From NCBI RefSeq assembly GCF_030651915.1, contig NZ_JAUSBV010000005.1:1-64000 (forward strand): a DNA stretch of 64,000 nucleotides, read 5' to 3'. Below are positions 1 to 8,862 of the stretch, piece after piece. Each line of letters opens with the position of its first letter. Position 1 is the first letter of the stretch. The translations under genes and the position numbers were made by a program. The DNA is from Parvibaculum sp. Its GTDB lineage: Bacteria > Pseudomonadota > Alphaproteobacteria > Parvibaculales > Parvibaculaceae. The notes beneath the pieces are model-generated. The model saw only the letters and a program-made list of their open reading frames with translations, was not told the origin of the DNA and searched no databases.

Positions 1-141
1 CTGGTCGAGCGCTTCTTCAACAAGCTCAAGCACTTCAGGCGCGTCGCCACGCGCTTCGACAAGCTCGCACGCAACTTCCTCGCTGCGGTCGCCATCGTTT
101 CAATCCGGATATGGGCCCGTGCTTATGAGTCCACTACCTAG
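1..141 (+). CDS. IS5-family transposase, 3' end only
   Basis: The window opens inside a reading frame whose last 46 residues contain VERFFNKLKHFRRVATRFDK and end in RAYESTT before a TAG at 139-141. The ERFF-KLK-FR-ATR-DK block is the typical C-terminus of IS5-family DDE transposases; its Glu is the last residue of the catalytic triad. The rest of the gene lies upstream of the window. Crotonase-like coding sequence begins directly after the stop, so the right end of the insertion sequence appears to lie within a few bases of the transposase stop codon. That junction is inferred, because the left end and target duplication are not visible. Confidence 0.85.
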   Translation: MVERFFNKLKHFRRVATRFDKLARNFLAAVAIVSIRIWARAYESTT

Positions 142-737
142 CGGCCCAGGGCCAACGCGAAGAAGGCATGAGCATCGGCCAAGGCGTCGCGCATGGCATG
201 ACGATCGGGTTCAATCCCATGATGCGCGAACTCTACGCGCTGCCGAAACCGATCGTCGCGGCAGTGAACGGCGTTGCGGCGGGTGGCGGCGTCGGTCTTG
301 CGCTTGCCGCCGACATCGCCATCGCCTCGCATTCGGCTTCCTTCGTGCAGGTGTTCGGGCCGAAGCTTGGCCTGATCCCCGATCTCGGCTGCACCTGGCA
401 CCTGCCGCGCCTTGTCGGGCGCGCCCGCGCGCTCGGGCTTGCGCTGACAGGCGACAAGCTGCCTGCCGAGACGGCAGCCGAATGGGGCCTGATCTGGAAA
501 TGCGTCAAGGACACGGCGTTGATGGAGGAGGCCATGACAGTTGCCACCAAACTCGCCAATGGACCGACCAATGCCTTTGGCGAAATCCGCAAGGCGATCG
601 ACGCCGGCGCGCGTAATGGTTATTCCGAGCAGCTCGATTATGAGCGCGACGTGCAAGGTATGCTGGGCGACCATCCGAATTTCGCCGAGGGCGTCAAGGC
701 GTTCCTGACCAAGAGGGAACCGGCGTTCAAGGCCTGA
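142..737 (+). pseudogene. enoyl-CoA hydratase/isomerase (PaaG-like), 5' end lost to IS insertion
   Basis: In-frame crotonase-family sequence runs from the insertion-sequence edge to a TGA at 735-737. The first possible ATG is at 168 and would give 189 residues, against about 260 for the family. The second oxyanion-hole strand (NGVAAGGG) and the LIPDLGCTW segment survive, but the N-terminal strand and the first oxyanion-hole loop are missing. Homologous residues (AQGQREEG) are readable before the ATG, so the gene really extended leftwards and was cut by the element or by an associated deletion. It resembles the intact copy 48 bp downstream, suggesting an ancestral tandem pair for beta-oxidation or aromatic acyl-CoA breakdown. 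A functional product is unlikely. Confidence 0.8.
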
Positions 738-784
738 CGACAGGCATCCAAAACAATTGCGATATACAAAACAGGGAGACGGAC

Positions 785-1576
785 ATGGACTTCGAGCGCG
801 TCAAACTCGACATCGACGGCAATGTGGGCGTTTTGACGCTCAATCACCCCGAGGTGATGAACGCCGTTTCGCCGGAGATGCTGGGCGGGCTTATGAAAGC
901 CATGGATGCGGTTGAAGACCCGAAGAACGGCATGCGCTGCCTTGTCATGACCGGGGAAGGCCGCGGTTTCTGTACCGGCGCCAATCTGCAGGGGCGCGGC
1001 GACAATTCGGGTGCGCGGCCGGACGCAGGCTCGGCGCTCGAAACCATGTACCACCCTTTTCTGCGGCGGCTGCGCAACCTGCCGATGCCCTTCGTCACCG
1101 CCGTCAACGGTCCGGCAGCCGGCGTCGGCATGAGCTTCGCGCTGATGGGCGACCTGGTGCTGTGCGCTCGATCCTCCTATTTCCTGCAAGCCTTCCGCCG
1201 GATCGGGCTGGTGCCGGATGGTGGCTCGACCTGGATTCTGCCGCGTCTCGTCGGCAAGGCGCGGGCGATGGAGCTTTCGCTGCTGGGCGAGAAGCTGCCG
1301 GCCGAAACGGCGCTTTCGTGGGGGCTCGTCAATCGCGTGTTCGACGACGAGACGCTGATGGCTGAAGCGCGCAAGCTTGCCGCCGATCTCGCAAACGGCC
1401 CAACCAAGGCGCTCGGCATGATCCGCCAGCTCTATTGGGAGAGCACCGACAACACCTATGAAGAACAGCTCAATCTCGAGCGGCAGCTTCAGCGGACGGC
1501 CGGCAATGGCGACGACTTCAAGGAGGGCGTGCGCGCCTTCCTCGAGAAGCGGCCGGCGCAGTTCAAAGGTAACTAG
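785..1576 (+). CDS. enoyl-CoA hydratase/isomerase, PaaG-like
   Basis: This full-length crotonase-fold protein has 263 residues. The two oxyanion-hole segments are GFCTGANL (about 61-68) and NGPAAGVG (about 108-115). The segment LVPDGGSTW around residue 145 carries an Asp where PaaG-type isomerases have their catalytic acid, and the classical hydratase Glu pair is not obvious. An isomerase of 2-enoyl or ring-epoxide CoA thioesters is therefore as likely as a hydratase. The ATG at 785 follows a good ribosome binding site (AGGGAGA). It lies directly behind the truncated paralogue and is followed by an intrinsic terminator at 1655. The exact substrate cannot be read from the sequence. Confidence 0.85.
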   Translation: MDFERVKLDIDGNVGVLTLNHPEVMNAVSPEMLGGLMKAMDAVEDPKNGMRCLVMTGEGRGFCTGANLQGRGDNSGARPDAGSALETMYHPFLRRLRNLPMPFVTAVNGPAAGVGMSFALMGDLVLCARSSYFLQAFRRIGLVPDGGSTWILPRLVGKARAMELSLLGEKLPAETALSWGLVNRVFDDETLMAEARKLAADLANGPTKALGMIRQLYWESTDNTYEEQLNLERQLQRTAGNGDDFKEGVRAFLEKRPAQFKGN

Positions 1577-1641
1577 CCGATGATGCAGCTCGCCAGCAGG
1601 GCGAGAAACATCACGGCGATGAAGAAAATCATGTGAGGCAT
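1573..1641 (-). CDS. putative 22-residue hydrophobic small protein
   Basis: A short frame reads MPHMIFFIAVMFLALLASC and ends IIG. It would form one membrane helix with a Cys near its end. It lies 23 bp downstream of the TfoX-like gene on the same strand and overlaps the last four bases of the convergent enoyl-CoA hydratase gene. Only a weak purine stretch precedes the ATG. Nothing but hydrophobicity and position supports it, so it may be chance. Conservation of this frame in relatives would decide. Confidence 0.25.
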   Translation of the reverse strand: MPHMIFFIAVMFLALLASCIIG

Positions 1642-1654
1642 TTTTGTCTTTCGG

Positions 1655-1692
1655 GCCGCGCGTCCTATTTTCCGGGGCGCGCGGCTTTTTTT
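1655..1692 (+). terminator. intrinsic terminator of the enoyl-CoA hydratase transcript
   Basis: The arms GCCGCGCG (1655-1662) and CGCGCGGC (1678-1685) are perfect complements, and seven T residues follow on the plus strand. It lies inside the last codons of the convergent TfoX-like gene, so the terminator and that gene's basic C-terminal tail share DNA. The minus strand has no T-run, so it is unidirectional. Confidence 0.8.
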
Positions 1693-2060
1693 CGCGGGCT
1701 CCGACTTTTCCGGGGAACGGGTTTTGCCGCTCTGGCCGCCAGCGCGGCGTCGAGCGCCTTGCGCGCCCAGAGGATCAATTCATCGGGTTCATCATAGAGC
1801 CGTTCGGGCAGTTCGTAATACGACATGGCGACCGTCTTGCCCGAGGGCGGCTCGTAGACGAAGGGGCCGCTGTCTTCCGCTTCGTAGTCGGCACGGTTGC
1901 GTTCGTCGACCTTGAAGAAAAGCGTCTCGCCGGCAATGAGGCCGAACATCAAATTATCCAGATAGATGCCGGCGCCGCCGAACATGTTGCGAATGCGGAT
2001 CGGGCCCAGATGCTCAAGTTGCTCGGCCACGAATTCCTTATATTCGTCGCTGACAGCCAT
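1665..2060 (-). CDS. TfoX/Sxy N-terminal-domain protein
   Basis: This 131-residue protein begins with a TfoX N-terminal-type domain (residues about 1-105), including the RNMFGGAGIY block and the later FFKVDE and YYELPE segments. It lacks the C-terminal helix-hairpin-helix domain of full-length TfoX/Sxy. The last 20 residues are Lys/Arg/Pro-rich. Stand-alone N-terminal-domain proteins like this are widespread in alphaproteobacteria and have no settled function; a competence role should not be assumed. It starts 6 bp after sufA on the same strand, so it is probably the last main gene of the SUF transcript. Confidence 0.8.
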   Translation of the reverse strand: MAVSDEYKEFVAEQLEHLGPIRIRNMFGGAGIYLDNLMFGLIAGETLFFKVDERNRADYEAEDSGPFVYEPPSGKTVAMSYYELPERLYDEPDELILWARKALDAALAARAAKPVPRKSRSPRKKAARPGK

Positions 2061-2066
2061 GACGAC

Positions 2067-2438
2067 TCAGGCAGTCGCCGGGACAATGGTCACGCTTTCG
2101 CCGCAACCGCAGGCGTCGGTCTGGTTTGGATTGTTGAAGCGAAAGCCTGAGGCAAACTTGTCTTCCTCGTAGTCCATCTCGGTGCCGAGCAGGAACAGGA
2201 TCGCCTTGGGATCGATCAGAATCCTGACTTCCCGATCCTCGACCACTTCGTCGAGCGGCTTGGCGGCTTCGGCATATTCCATCGTGTATTCCATACCGGC
2301 ACAACCGCCGTTCTTCACGCCGATACGCACCCCGACATATTTTCCGTCGGACGCTGCCATGATTTCCTTCATGCGCGCGGCGGCGGCTTCCGTCAGTGTG
2401 ATCGCTTTGGGCATCTGTCGCGCCATTTTCGGCTCCAT
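2067..2438 (-). CDS. sufA: A-type iron-sulfur carrier SufA/HesB
   Basis: This 123-residue HesB/IscA-family protein has the three conserved cysteines at about 46 (NGGCAG), 110 and 112 (CGCGES). These bind a [2Fe-2S] or [4Fe-4S] cluster for transfer to apoproteins. The start at 2438 overlaps the sufT stop as ATGA, indicating translational coupling. It is the last core member of the operon iscR-nifS-sufB-sufC-sufD-sufS-sufT-sufA. Assignment as SufA rather than ErpA or IscA rests on the operon. Confidence 0.9.
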   Translation of the reverse strand: MEPKMARQMPKAITLTEAAAARMKEIMAASDGKYVGVRIGVKNGGCAGMEYTMEYAEAAKPLDEVVEDREVRILIDPKAILFLLGTEMDYEEDKFASGFRFNNPNQTDACGCGESVTIVPATA

Positions 2439-2836
2439 CAGAACATATTCAATGCGACACGCGCTTCTTCGGACATCCGGCTCGGGTCCCAGGGCGGGTC
2501 GAAGGTCATGTTGACGCGGACATCGGCTATTCCCTCGACGGTACGCACCGCATCCTCGACCATGATCGGCATGGTGCCCGCGACGGGACAGCCCGGCGCC
2601 GTCAACGTCATATCGATGACGACGTCGCGATCGTCGGAAATATCGACCTTGTAGATCAGTCCGAGCTCGTAGACATCGACCGGAATCTCCGGATCGTAGA
2701 CCGTCTTGAGCGCGGCAATGATGTCGTCCGTTATCTGGTCGATTTCATCCTGCGGGATCGTCGAAGCGCGCGGCGTCTCATCGGCGCTGGCCGGCACCGT
2801 TTCCGCATTTTCCATCATGTTCGCGTCTTCGGCCAT
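2438..2836 (-). CDS. sufT: SUF-associated DUF59/MIP18-type protein SufT
   Basis: The product is about 132 residues. An acidic, variable N-terminus of some 30 residues precedes a DUF59 domain with the signatures YDPEIPVDVYELGLIY and MTLTAPGCP, the Cys at about 83 being the conserved one. DUF59 proteins next to suf genes act in Fe-S cluster maturation or delivery. I chose the ATG at 2836, preceded by GGATAGGCGG. An in-frame TTG at 2851 would overlap sufS. The 3' end overlaps sufA as ATGA. Confidence 0.88.
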   Translation of the reverse strand: MAEDANMMENAETVPASADETPRASTIPQDEIDQITDDIIAALKTVYDPEIPVDVYELGLIYKVDISDDRDVVIDMTLTAPGCPVAGTMPIMVEDAVRTVEGIADVRVNMTFDPPWDPSRMSEEARVALNMF

Positions 2837-2843
2837 GATCCGC

Positions 2844-4088
2844 CTATCCAAAGAACTTCTTGCTGTCGATCAACGCATCGACCAGCCGGTCGACTTCATC
2901 AAGTGTATTGTACATCGCGAAGGAAGCCCGTGTCGTCGCGCCGACACCGAAACGCTCCATCGCCGGCTGGGCGCAATGATGGCCCGCCCGGACCGCGACG
3001 CCCGCCCTGTCGATGACAGTGGCGATGTCGTGCGGATGGGCGTTGTCCATTACAAAGGAAACGATGCTGCCCTTCGCCTTCGTCGTGCCGACGATGCGCA
3101 GACTGTTGATTTCCGAGAGGCGGCGGGTCGCATAGTCTCTCAGGTGCGCCTCATGTGCGGCAATCCGCTCGCGGCCGATATTCTCGATATAGGAAAGCGC
3201 CGCGCCAAGACCAATAGCCTGAACGATGGGCGGTGTGCCAGCCTCGAAGCGGTGCGGCGGCGCCGCATAGGTGACGTCGTCCATGCCGACCTCGCGGATC
3301 ATCTCGCCGCCGCCGCGATAAGGCCGCATCGCCTTCAGATGTGCAGATTTCCCGTAAAGCAGGCCGATGCCGGTCGGTCCATAGAGCTTGTGGCCCGTGC
3401 CGACAAGGAAATCGCAATCGAGATCGCAGACGTCGGTCGGCAGGTGAACGATGCCCTGGCAGCCGTCCACCAGCACCGGTAGGCCGCGCTCATGCGCCAT
3501 GTGGATCATGGTCTTCATCGGCGTGATCGTGCCGAGCGCATTCGACATTTGCGTCACAGCGACAAACTTTGTGCGCGGTGTGAAGAGCTTTTCATAAGCG
3601 TCGAGATCGAGATCTCCCTCGTCCGTCGCCGGTATCCATTTCAACACGGCGCCGTGCCGTTCGCGCAGGAAATGCCAAGGCACGATGTTCGAGTGATGCT
3701 CCAGCACCGAAAGGATGATTTCGTCGCCCGGCTCGATGCGTGGCGCCAGATATGACGACGCAACCAGATTGATCGCGTCGGTACCGCCCGAGGTGAAAAT
3801 AATCTCGTCGGTCGAAGCCGCATTCAGAAACGCCCGGGCCGTTTCGCGCGCTTCCTCGAACTTCTCGGTCGCCGCATTGGCGAGGAAGTGCATACCGCGA
3901 TGGACGTTCGAATATTCATTGGCATAGGCATGCGCCACGGCATCAATCACCGATTGCGGCTTTTGCGCCGAGGCGGCGTTGTCGAGATAGACCAACGGCT
4001 TGCCATAGACCTCGCGCGACAGGATCGGGAAATCGGCGCGAATGCGGGCGACGTCATAAGTTTCGGATTTCAGAACCGGACTGTTCAT
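2844..4088 (-). CDS. sufS: cysteine desulfurase SufS (group II)
   Basis: This 414-residue class V PLP enzyme removes sulfur from cysteine to form a persulfide for Fe-S assembly. The PLP lysine is K234 in TGHKLYGPTG. The persulfide-forming cysteine is C372 in GHHCAQPAMERF, the short-loop arrangement of group II enzymes. The start overlaps the sufD stop as ATGA. No sufE or sufU is in the operon, so its sulfur acceptor is encoded elsewhere or sulfur passes straight to SufBCD. A second, group I-like desulfurase lies at the head of the same operon. Confidence 0.95.
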   Translation of the reverse strand: MNSPVLKSETYDVARIRADFPILSREVYGKPLVYLDNAASAQKPQSVIDAVAHAYANEYSNVHRGMHFLANAATEKFEEARETARAFLNAASTDEIIFTSGGTDAINLVASSYLAPRIEPGDEIILSVLEHHSNIVPWHFLRERHGAVLKWIPATDEGDLDLDAYEKLFTPRTKFVAVTQMSNALGTITPMKTMIHMAHERGLPVLVDGCQGIVHLPTDVCDLDCDFLVGTGHKLYGPTGIGLLYGKSAHLKAMRPYRGGGEMIREVGMDDVTYAAPPHRFEAGTPPIVQAIGLGAALSYIENIGRERIAAHEAHLRDYATRRLSEINSLRIVGTTKAKGSIVSFVMDNAHPHDIATVIDRAGVAVRAGHHCAQPAMERFGVGATTRASFAMYNTLDEVDRLVDALIDSKKFFG

Positions 4089-5401
4089 GCCCTGCCCTCC
4101 CCGTCCGCGAACCAGCCGGCGGCGAGCAGCTTCAACGCTTCGCGCGCAGCCTCATGCGGCACGAGGTCCAGCGCTTCGTCGAGAAAAGCCGACACAAGGA
4201 GCTGGCGCGCTTCCATTTCCGGAATGCCCCGCGAACGCAGGAAGAAGATCGCCTCGCGCGACAGCTCGCCGACCGTCGAGCCATGTGCGCATTGAACGTC
4301 GTCGGCGTAGATTTCAAGCTCGGGCTTGGCGTTCATCGCCGCGTCGCGCGACAGCAGCAGCGCGTGCGTCATCTGACGGCCGTCGGTCTTCTGGGCGTGA
4401 GGCCGCACGATAACCTTGCCTTGAAAAATACCCTCTGACGCACCGTCCAGCACACCCTTGAAGAGTGTATGGCTGGTGCAGCCCGGCACGGCATGATCGA
4501 TCACGCAGAACTGGTCGGCATGCTGCGCCGCCTTCAGCGCATAGGCGCCGTTGACATGTGCCTGCGCACCCTCGCCTGCGAAGAGGACGAAATTCTGCGT
4601 GCGCGAGATGCCGCAGCCGAGCGTCAGCGTGAAACTCGACAGGCGGGACTTCGCGGCGAGGCGGGTGCGCAGGGTCGCCAGATGAACGGCGCCCGCCCCT
4701 TCGTCCTGAAGTTTCACGTGAGAGAGGCGCGCCTCATCGCCCAGCGCCACATCGGTGACGATGTCGGCGAAGGCAGCGGCACCGCCGATATGACTCTCGA
4801 AGATCGTCGCATCCGCATCCTCTTCCAGCAAGATCAGGTTGCGGGTGTGCGACGCACCGCCATCGGCGGCAAGGAAAAGCAGGTGCAGCGGCTTGTCGAG
4901 GCGAACGCCTTTGCGAATACGCAGGGCCGCTCCGTCGTGCATCAACGCCGTATTGAGATCGACGACATTCTCGGACTGGCGCGCATCGTCGAAACGGCGT
5001 TCCACAAGCTCCTTCACCCATTGCTCGTGCAACACATCGTTCAGCGAATGCAACTCGACACCCTTCGGCAGGCGGACCGCTTTCGAAAGATCGGGCCGGT
5101 GCCGGCCGTTGACGAAGACGACGACATGGCGGTCGATGGCGGCGAAGGCGGATGCCACGGCCGTGTCGGGCAGGACGACCGCGCCTTCGTGCGCCGGCGC
5201 CGGCACAAAGGCGGCCTTCTCCAACGCCTGCTTCAGATCGGTATATTTCCATTCTTCGAGGCGGCGATGCGGCAGGCCGGCCTCGACGAAGGATTTCAGC
5301 GCCGCGTCGCGGCGGCGCGCCAGCCAGCCGCCGGCGCCAGGCAGCACCGCGCGCTCCCGGTCATATGTTTCTGCGAAAATCTGTGCAGCCTTGTCGTTCA
5401 T
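4085..5401 (-). CDS. sufD: Fe-S cluster assembly scaffold subunit SufD
   Basis: This 438-residue protein shows the SufB/SufD core fold in its second half (ALKAAQHADQFCVIDH, then the GxSEGIFQGKVIV-like segment and YADDVQCAHGSTVG). SufD partners SufB and SufC in the SufBC2D complex and is needed for iron acquisition. A longer in-frame extension exists upstream, but the ATG at 5401 follows a GAGGAACC ribosome binding site. It lies 7 bp after sufC. The His in QCAHGST corresponds to the conserved SufD histidine. Confidence 0.93.
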   Translation of the reverse strand: MNDKAAQIFAETYDRERAVLPGAGGWLARRRDAALKSFVEAGLPHRRLEEWKYTDLKQALEKAAFVPAPAHEGAVVLPDTAVASAFAAIDRHVVVFVNGRHRPDLSKAVRLPKGVELHSLNDVLHEQWVKELVERRFDDARQSENVVDLNTALMHDGAALRIRKGVRLDKPLHLLFLAADGGASHTRNLILLEEDADATIFESHIGGAAAFADIVTDVALGDEARLSHVKLQDEGAGAVHLATLRTRLAAKSRLSSFTLTLGCGISRTQNFVLFAGEGAQAHVNGAYALKAAQHADQFCVIDHAVPGCTSHTLFKGVLDGASEGIFQGKVIVRPHAQKTDGRQMTHALLLSRDAAMNAKPELEIYADDVQCAHGSTVGELSREAIFFLRSRGIPEMEARQLLVSAFLDEALDLVPHEAAREALKLLAAGWFADGEGRA

Positions 5402-5408
5402 AGGTTCC

Positions 5409-6164
5409 TCACGCCGCATCCGCGTCATAAGCGGCATAGCCGGTTTTCTCGAGTTCGTGCGCCAGCTCCCTGCCACCCGTCTTGACGATGCGGCCGCCGG
5501 AAAGCACGTGCACAGCGTCGGGCACGATGTAGTCGAGCAGGCGCTGGTAATGCGTGATGACCAGCATCGCGCGCTCCGGATTGCGCAGTGCGTTGACGCC
5601 TGCCGCAACCGTTTTCAGCGCGTCGATATCGAGCCCGGAGTCGGTCTCATCAAGCACGGCCAGAGCGGGCTCCAACAGCGCCATTTGCAGGATTTCGGCG
5701 CGCTTCTTCTCGCCGCCCGAGAACCCGACATTCAAGGCGCGCTTCAGCATCTCGTCCGGCACATTGAGCGGTTTTGCCTTTTCGCGCACCAGCTTCAGGA
5801 AACGCACCGCGTCGAGTTCGGCTTCGCCGCGCGCCTTGCGCTGCGCGTTCAGTGCCGTTTTCAGGAAGGTCATTGTCGTGACGCCAGGAATCTCGATCGG
5901 GTACTGGAAGGCGAGAAAGATGCCTGCAGCCGCTCGTTCGTCGACATTCAGTTCCGTCAGGTCGCGACCCTTGAAGCGGATCGAGCCCTCGGTCACTTCA
6001 TAGCCTTCACGACCGGACAGAACATAGGAAAGCGTCGACTTACCGGACCCGTTCGGACCCATGATGGCATGGACTTCGCCTGCACGGATATCCAGATCGA
6101 TCCCTTTCAGGATTTCCTTGCCGTCCACCGACACATGCAGGTTCTTGATCTCAAGCATATTCAT
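5409..6164 (-). CDS. sufC: Fe-S assembly ATPase SufC
   Basis: This 251-residue ABC-type ATPase has Walker A GPNGSGKS (36-43), Q-loop LAFQYP, signature FSGGEKKR, Walker B LAVLDETDSGLD and a switch His in ITHYQR. SufC is the soluble ATPase that remodels SufB-SufD during cluster assembly; it has no membrane partner. It sits between sufB (17 bp gap) and sufD (7 bp gap). Two ATGs (MNM) are available at the start, and I used the first. Confidence 0.95.
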   Translation of the reverse strand: MNMLEIKNLHVSVDGKEILKGIDLDIRAGEVHAIMGPNGSGKSTLSYVLSGREGYEVTEGSIRFKGRDLTELNVDERAAAGIFLAFQYPIEIPGVTTMTFLKTALNAQRKARGEAELDAVRFLKLVREKAKPLNVPDEMLKRALNVGFSGGEKKRAEILQMALLEPALAVLDETDSGLDIDALKTVAAGVNALRNPERAMLVITHYQRLLDYIVPDAVHVLSGGRIVKTGGRELAHELEKTGYAAYDADAA

Positions 6165-6181
6165 TCTTTCACATTCCAGCG

Positions 6182-7630
6182 TCAGCCGACGCTACCTTCG
6201 AGGCTGATGCCGACGAGCTTCTGGGCCTCGACGGCAAATTCCATCGGCAATTGTTGCAGCACGTCGCGGCAGAAGCCGTTGACGATCAGCGCGACCGCCT
6301 CTTCCTCGCCGATGCCACGCTGCCGGCAATAGAACATCTGGTCGTCGCTGATTTTCGACGTCGTCGCCTCATGTTCCAACACGGCGCCCGGGTTCTTCGT
6401 TTCGATATAGGGCACCGTATGCGCCGAACAACGATCGCCAATCAGCAAGCTGTCGCATTGCGTAAAATTTCGAACGTTCTCCGCCTTGCGGTGCACGCTG
6501 ACGAGACCGCGATAGGTGTTGGACGAACGGCCGGCCGAAATGCCCTTTGAGACGATGCGGCTCGACGTGTTGCGCCCGAGATGGATCATCTTGGTGCCGC
6601 TGTCGACCTGCTGGCGTCCGTTCGAAATCGCGATCGAGTAAAACTCGCCGCGCGAATTGTCGCCGCGCAGAATGCAGCTGGGGTACTTCCAGGTGATGGC
6701 CGATCCTGTTTCGACCTGGGTCCATGAGATTTTCGAGTTCGCGCCGCGGCAATCGCCGCGCTTGGTGACGAAATTGTAGATGCCGCCCTTGCCGTCTTCA
6801 TCGCCCGGGTACCAGTTCTGGACGGTCGAATATTTGATCTCGGCATCGTCCAGCGTAACCAACTCGACAACCGCCGCATGAAGCTGGTTCTCATCGCGCT
6901 GCGGCGCCGTGCAGCCTTCGAGATAGCTCACATAAGAGCCCTTCTCGGCGATGATAAGCGTACGCTCAAATTGACCCGTCTGCTTCTCGTTGATGCGGAA
7001 ATAGGTCGACAGCTCCATCGGGCAGCGAACGCCTTCAGGAATGTAGACGAAGGATCCTTCCGAAAAGACCGCCGAGTTCAGCGTCGCGTAGAAATTGTCG
7101 GAAGTCGGCACGACGGAACCGAGATATTTCTGTACAAGCTCCGGATGGTCGCGCACAGCCTCGGACATCGGACAAAAGATGACGCCGACCTCGCGGAGTT
7201 TCTCCTTGAACGTCGTCACCACCGACACGCTGTCGAACACCGCATCGACTGCGACCCCGGCCAGCATTTTCTGTTCGGTCAGCGGAATGCCGAGCTTCTT
7301 GTAGGTTTCAAGAAGTTTCGGATCGACTTCGTCGAGACTGTTCAGCTTCACCGACTGCTTGGGGGCCGCGTAGTAATAGGCATCCTGGAAGTCGATCGGC
7401 GGATAACTGACCTTCGCCCATTTCGGCTCTTCCATCGTCAGCCAGCGGCGAAAGGCGGCGAGCCGCCACTCGAGCAGCCAGCCGGGCTCACTCTTCTTCG
7501 CCGAAATAAAACGCACCGTCTCTTCCGTCAGCCCCAGCGGGGCCTTGTCGGATTCGATGTCGGTGGTGAATCCGTATTTGTATTTCTCGACTTCACCAAC
7601 CGTTTTGACGGTCTCTCTCACGGCAGCCAT
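6182..7630 (-). CDS. sufB: Fe-S cluster assembly scaffold SufB
   Basis: This 482-residue protein has the conserved SufB stretches [30 protein letters not shown] and the C-terminal EHEATTSKI. SufB is the scaffold on which the nascent cluster is built. The frame is open further upstream, but the ATG at 7630 begins just after the nifS-like stop with one base between (TGA-A-ATG), so the two are translationally coupled. Confidence 0.95.
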   Translation of the reverse strand: MAAVRETVKTVGEVEKYKYGFTTDIESDKAPLGLTEETVRFISAKKSEPGWLLEWRLAAFRRWLTMEEPKWAKVSYPPIDFQDAYYYAAPKQSVKLNSLDEVDPKLLETYKKLGIPLTEQKMLAGVAVDAVFDSVSVVTTFKEKLREVGVIFCPMSEAVRDHPELVQKYLGSVVPTSDNFYATLNSAVFSEGSFVYIPEGVRCPMELSTYFRINEKQTGQFERTLIIAEKGSYVSYLEGCTAPQRDENQLHAAVVELVTLDDAEIKYSTVQNWYPGDEDGKGGIYNFVTKRGDCRGANSKISWTQVETGSAITWKYPSCILRGDNSRGEFYSIAISNGRQQVDSGTKMIHLGRNTSSRIVSKGISAGRSSNTYRGLVSVHRKAENVRNFTQCDSLLIGDRCSAHTVPYIETKNPGAVLEHEATTSKISDDQMFYCRQRGIGEEEAVALIVNGFCRDVLQQLPMEFAVEAQKLVGISLEGSVG

Positions 7631-7631
7631 T

Positions 7632-8825
7632 TCAACTCTCCACAACCGCAAGCCGAGGCGACGGCGCCCTGCTCGCGTAAACAACGGTATCCGCCTTCGA
7701 GCGGTTGCGGTCATAGGCACGCAACCAGCTCTCGACAAAGCGGTCGACATCGCGGGCAACGCTCGACCAGCCGAGGCTGACGCGAACGGCACCCTTCGCT
7801 AACGCCGGATCAATACCCATTGCGTCCAGCACGCGGGGACGGCCGACCTTGCCCGACGAACAGGCAGCGCCAGCACTGACCGCCACGCCGTCGAGATCGA
7901 GGGTCATCAGCAGCGTCTCGGAGTCGAGGCCCGGCGCCGCGACATAGCTCGTGTTGGGCAGGCGCCGTGCACCCCGCCCAAAAAACACGACATCGGGCAC
8001 GGCGGCAGCGATGCGTGCCTCCAGTTCGTCGCGCAATTCTGCCAGCGCGGCAAATTCTTCGAGCGCATCGTGCGCCGCGCGCGCGGCCGCGCCGAAACCG
8101 GCAATGCCCGAAACATTCTCGCTTCCGGCGCGACGGCGCATCTCCTGACCACCACCGACGGCGTCGGTTGCGAACGGCAAGCCGTCACGAATGACGAGTG
8201 CGCCGACACCCAGCGGGGCACCGAGCTTGTGACCGCCCAGCATCATCATGTCGGCGTCCAGCGTGGCGAAATCGAGCGGAACTTTGCCCACGGCCTGAAC
8301 CGCGTCGCAAAGCAACAATCCTCCGGCCTCATGTGCCAGCACCGCGGCCTCGGCGACCGGCTGAAGAACACCGGTTTCGTTGTTGGCATACATCAGTGCG
8401 ACCAGGGCCCGCTTGTCCGAGGCCGCCAGGCACGCTGCCAAGGCAGCCAAATCGAGCCGGCCCTCGCCGTCCACAGGCGCTATTTCGATGGCAAGGCCCG
8501 AGGCCTCAGCCGCGGCGCGTACCGCGTCATGCTCGACGGCGGAAACAATCAGGCGCCCAACGCCCTGCGCCGCCTTCGCGGCATGGAACGCGAGACGCGC
8601 GGCCTCAGTGCCGCCGCTGGCGAAAATCACCTCTGCGGGCTTGGCGCCAGCCAGTACCGCGACCTCGCGCCGGGCCGCCTCGATGAGCGCGCGCGCCGCC
8701 CTGCCCTCGGTATGAACCGAGGACGGGTTGCCCGTCACCTCCAATGCGCGCAAGACCGCCGCGCGCGCCTCGGGGCGCAGCGGCGTGGTCGCATTGTGAT
8801 CAAGATAGGCACGCTTCATCGTCAT
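7632..8825 (-). CDS. cysteine desulfurase, NifS/IscS-like (group I)
   Basis: This 397-residue class V PLP enzyme has the PLP lysine in [11 protein letters not shown] and the catalytic cysteine in [12 protein letters not shown], the long-loop cysteine context of group I IscS/NifS enzymes. It is a separate protein from SufS at the other end of the operon. In alphaproteobacteria this gene commonly follows iscR and precedes sufB. It may provide sulfur for the operon or for other uses such as tRNA thiolation. The start is either the ATG at 8825 ([10 protein letters not shown]) or the one at 8819. The frame continues to 8942, but that would overlap iscR. Confidence 0.9.
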   Translation of the reverse strand: MTMKRAYLDHNATTPLRPEARAAVLRALEVTGNPSSVHTEGRAARALIEAARREVAVLAGAKPAEVIFASGGTEAARLAFHAAKAAQGVGRLIVSAVEHDAVRAAAEASGLAIEIAPVDGEGRLDLAALAACLAASDKRALVALMYANNETGVLQPVAEAAVLAHEAGGLLLCDAVQAVGKVPLDFATLDADMMMLGGHKLGAPLGVGALVIRDGLPFATDAVGGGQEMRRRAGSENVSGIAGFGAAARAAHDALEEFAALAELRDELEARIAAAVPDVVFFGRGARRLPNTSYVAAPGLDSETLLMTLDLDGVAVSAGAACSSGKVGRPRVLDAMGIDPALAKGAVRVSLGWSSVARDVDRFVESWLRAYDRNRSKADTVVYASRAPSPRLAVVES

Positions 8826-8862
8826 CGCGCAGCGAAACTCCCGTTCATCGACAAACTTGCGG

